DNA of 64,000 nt, taken from assembly GCF_009870125.1 (NCBI RefSeq), contig NC_046680.1:20293501-20357500 (forward strand), in the 5' to 3' direction. A program made the translations under genes and the position numbers. The notes under the pieces are model-generated. The model had not been told where the DNA came from and made no database searches. It saw only the letters and a program-made list of their open reading frames with translations. This document shows positions 61,063 to 64,000 of this stretch, piece after piece. Positions within the stretch are counted from its first letter, which is position 1. Every line of letters starts with the position of its first letter. Source of the stretch: Drosophila pseudoobscura (taxonomy: Eukaryota; Arthropoda; Insecta; Diptera; Drosophilidae).

Positions 61063-61554
61063 TTAGGGCATCGTGGCTGGCTGTCCCAATCGCTGGCTGT
61101 TGAGCAGAGTCTGCAGGCGTATGGTCACCGGTGCTATCATCTGCAGGCCGATATGCTGATCCAGACTCTGGACAATCTCCTCGTGCAGCGCCCATTCCAG
61201 CGCGATCGACACGTTGCGCTTCTCCACGATCTCCACGAGGGGCCGCTGCATGGGATAGTTGGACGGGCAGGTGAAGAGCAGCTGCATGGCAATGCCCACC
61301 CACTGGCCGATCTCGTAGTTGATGGTGGACAGGGGCACCTTTACCCGGAGCCGGGGTCGCCGGGCCAGGACCACGTACGGCAGGCCCAGGTAGTGCAAGG
61401 TCTGCACCTCGTTGTCCTGCAGGTCCCTGCAAAACTTACAAGCCTTCTCCGGGTTCCAGGTCTCGACATTGGCAGCAGTCGCTGAAGATCCCACCGCTTG
61501 CACAGGCACAACAGCTTCAACATCCTCGACGGGCTCGCCAGGTCGCCGTGACAT
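61063..61554 (-). CDS. RWD-domain protein 2
   Basis: A single-exon 163-residue frame. Residues 1-30 are low complexity. From 45 the RWD pattern appears: LQDNEVQTLHYLGLPYVVL, then RLRVKVPLSTIN, IAMQLLFTCPSNY and the YPMQRP signature at 100-104 followed by LVEIVE. The C-terminal helix reads EEIVQSLDQHIGLQMIAP. It is an RWD-only protein related in type to the gene at 57840, but the two share little sequence beyond the fold. Partners and process are unknown. Confidence 0.75.
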   Translation of the reverse strand: MSRRPGEPVEDVEAVVPVQAVGSSATAANVETWNPEKACKFCRDLQDNEVQTLHYLGLPYVVLARRPRLRVKVPLSTINYEIGQWVGIAMQLLFTCPSNYPMQRPLVEIVEKRNVSIALEWALHEEIVQSLDQHIGLQMIAPVTIRLQTLLNSQRLGQPATMP

Positions 61555-63552
61555 TATTTTTTGGCAAATTTCGAATTTTGTTTTTTCTAATTTATTTTAC
61601 TGTTGACTGTTTTCAGGTCTGGTTGGCTTTGCCGCAACCAATTGTGCTGCTGAAATGTTTGTGAAATCTAATGCCAGGGTAAGTAGACACAGAATTTCAT
61701 AAGCCGAGATTTGCATAGTCCCATCAAAGCAATAACAAATGAAGGCGAGTCTTATCATGTGCCTAGGAATCTCTGGGGCACCCGAGGGACCAAATGGAAT
61801 GTGTCAGACGACGACTGAATGCTCTTCGATGGCGGTACTAACACCCTGTATTAAAATGCAGAATCTAAGACACAGAAGGACGGAAAGGAGGGCTTGAAGG
61901 AGCCAAACCAATCGCACATTCAATCAACCCTCTGCCAAGAAAGCAATCAAATAGGGTATTCGAATATATATGCAGAAGTACAAGTATTTGCACCCGCAAA
62001 TTGAGTTTGTTCGTTTTGGCTGATTTGATTAGCCTAGATTTGCTGGTGGTCTCGGTGTTCTATGCAAATTAGTTGTGTGATTATCGCGAAAATTGGCAAA
62101 CCCCCGACGAAACCCCCAGACAAGACCCACCCCGAGTAGTTTTTCCGAGTCGGACGTGCGTGATGGGCTTCCCTTTGGCCGCCGTGCACTTGGGAAATCT
62201 TCCACGCATATGAGTAACACTTTTATTAGCAGAGGAAAATTTGCATTTTAAAGCAGTTGCCGCCACGTGAGCCTCAGCCAGGAAGGGGCGGGGTTGGAGT
62301 GGACTGGGGCTGGGATTCGAAAAGTATATCTCTGATGAGGAAGCGTGTGTGTTGCCTTTGAATTTACGCCTTGACGCCTCATCGATGAGTCCGGGGGCTG
62401 TTAATGAGGAGAAGGTGTATGACCAAGAGCTCTACATGACATCCTTCATGCTGTCAATCAGGTTTCAATGAACCTCCTTCGCACTATCCATCCGGACATT
62501 CCATCTTTATTAGGAGTTGTCTTCCACCGAGCAGGATGACGCAAGAGCCGCATCGAACTCACTCAAACATGTTGCATTGCCCCTACAACAGAGCCGAAGC
62601 TAGGGGCTCACCACCACCCCACTGCCGCCCACCCGTAGCCGAGAGGACTCGGATGTGGACTCTCGTTGGTTGGCTGGCTGGCCGTGTGGCTCTCTCTCTG
62701 AGCGACATTCCTGGCACCTACCCAAGGCCCTGGCAACTGGCAACGCCCCGAAACGTGACCGAATCGCATCGGAGGCGGGCACGCGCCTCAGATGGCGGAA
62801 GTTGGCCGTGGAATCAGCCACGCTGCAACGGACTACGACTCGTAGGATTTTCCCTCAATTTATCCTTTTTGTTCCTTTGAATCCCCGTATTGACTTTTTC
62901 CCCAAAACTGCGATTGGCTGCCGACCCCTTCCCTGGCGGCGACTCTGTCTGGCGCTGATTCTTGCGGGGGCCTTGTTTTCGAGGGCAGGGATGCGATTCC
63001 TGTCGCTTGTGGAAACTTTGAAGCACTTGTTTACGATCTGAAGTGCATTTGCTTGGGCTGTCATAATTTGGGGGCTGCTGTGGCTCTGGCTGTGCCGTGC
63101 AGCCAGACCCATCGATAGGGATCTCGACAAGTGTGAAAAGTTTTCCACTTGACGGTGTCGACGGTACTGCCGGTACTGCCGGTACGGAATCTCAGCTGTT
63201 AAGTTCCTTGGTTATGCTAATGAGGCAAACTTTTCCACTTCGATTCTAGCTCCTGTTGTTCTGTCTTTAATTGAAAGTTCTATGGCTCTTGTGATTGTCT
63301 GTTTGCCTCAAGAGTGGGGTCAAAAGTTGAAGTTCTCTGCAGATGAGAATGGCTGAGCGCCAAGGTCAGTCTTCTCCACACGCAATGAAACCCCACCCAG
63401 GGGAAAACCACACCCCCACTTCCTCTGTGTCGAACAAGCAAATCATATTTGGAGCCCCAGTCAAGCGATAAGATAGCATCACGCATCTTCTATCAAGGTT
63501 ATAAGAACGTCGAAGAGCCCCACAGGCGGAGAATTAAGGTGGCTTTCCCAGC
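61555..63552. other. Intergenic stretch upstream of the chitin deacetylase gene
   Basis: No supported gene. The right end contains the promoter of the deacetylase. A GGTACTGCC repeat pair sits at about 63163-63183. Confidence 0.5.
63496..63505 (+). promoter_or_regulatory. TATA-like box of the chitin deacetylase gene
   Basis: GGTTATAAGA lies about 55 bp upstream of the start codon at 63553, the distance expected for a TATA box with a short 5' UTR. Confidence 0.45.
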
Positions 63553-64000
63553 ATGAAGTGTTCTACTCTCCTCATACTCAGCGTGCTGCTGTGCGCGGTC
63601 CTGCTCGGCGCTGCCCAGAAGCAGTCCGGCAAGTCCAAGGCCAAGAAGCTGAAGAACAAGCAGAAGGCCCCCGCCGATCAGCCGAAGGAGCTCGTCCTGC
63701 CCTTGGCGGAGAGCTGCAAGGCCGCCAACTGCAAGCTGCCCGAATGCCGCTGCTCGGACACGGTCCTGCCGCGCTCCAAGTTCCAAGGCAAAGAGAGTGA
63801 GATCCCCCAGGTACCCCCTCTAACCAACATCCAAGGTTTTTGGTGACTCTTCTCTAACTATTCGCGCAGTTCGTGACGATCACCTTCGACGATGCCGTGA
63901 ATGCGGTTAACTACGCCCAATACGAGCTGCTCTTCAGCGAGCTGACCAATCCCGATGGCTGTGTGGCCACCGGCACCTTCTTCCTGTCGCACGAGTACAC
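63553..64000 (+). CDS. Cda9: Chitin deacetylase-like, partial at window end
   Basis: Exon 1 is 63553-63810; a 59-bp intron follows and exon 2 starts at 63870 and runs off the window, so about 129 residues are seen. A signal peptide (MKCSTLLILSVLLCAVLLG) and a Lys-rich stretch precede CKAANCKLPECRCSDTVLP. Exon 2 begins the carbohydrate-esterase-4 domain with FVTITFDDAVNAVNYAQYEL; the TFDDA motif supplies the catalytic base and metal-binding Asp. There is no chitin-binding domain before it, as in the short group of insect deacetylases. These enzymes deacetylate chitin in gut or cuticle. The symbol rests on domain layout and the expected chromosome arm; another member of the same group is possible. 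Confidence 0.8.

Noticed and set aside
1-64000. Retroviral, LTR-type or CRISPR-like structures
   Set aside because: No pol, gag or env-like frames, terminal repeats of that type, or regularly spaced repeats were recognised by eye.

Overview
The window is Drosophila nuclear DNA, probably from a species outside the melanogaster subgroup. Short GT-AG introns, insect core-promoter motifs and recognisable fly genes support this: olf186-F (Orai), three rows, Mapmodulin, GstS1 and a Cda9-like chitin deacetylase. From memory these genes lie on D. melanogaster 2R (Muller element C); several are not neighbours there, so the order has probably been rearranged. No CRISPR array, operon, rRNA, tRNA or retrovirus-like element was recognised.

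Left part (1-20.6 kb). A gene with an IP3-receptor-interacting (KRAP/Tespa1-type) domain is followed on the same strand by the store-operated calcium channel gene olf186-F, which has at least two alternative amino termini. A catalytically dead serine-protease homologue sits inside one of its introns. Next come a MORN3-like gene with an in-frame TAG and, on the minus strand, the separase-complex gene three rows. Behind three rows lies a 2.3-kb imperfect inverted duplication carrying two copies of an unrecognised two-exon gene.

Middle part (20.6-40 kb). Mapmodulin/Anp32a (minus), an ECHDC3-type enoyl-CoA hydratase (plus) and GstS1 (minus) follow. About 9.7 kb of mostly noncoding DNA then holds GstS1 upstream sequence, GAGA-rich promoter-like stretches, a small minus-strand ORF and decayed coding-looking pieces.

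Right part (40-64 kb). Two tandem RhoGEF (DH-PH) genes share intron positions but differ in membrane anchoring; a small acidic membrane-protein gene lies in the first intron of the upstream GEF. Then come a four-span membrane protein, a TIL-domain secreted protein with tandem repeats placed head-to-head with an RWD-domain gene, a second RWD gene, and the 5' end of a chitin deacetylase cut by the window edge.

The most unusual pattern is a dispersed segment of about 130-150 bp carrying repeated GGTATATTT motifs and a GTCACACTG motif. It is found upstream of olf186-F, three rows and Mapmodulin, always in the same orientation relative to the gene, with a partial fourth copy near 26.95 kb. It looks like a shared or mobile core-promoter module.
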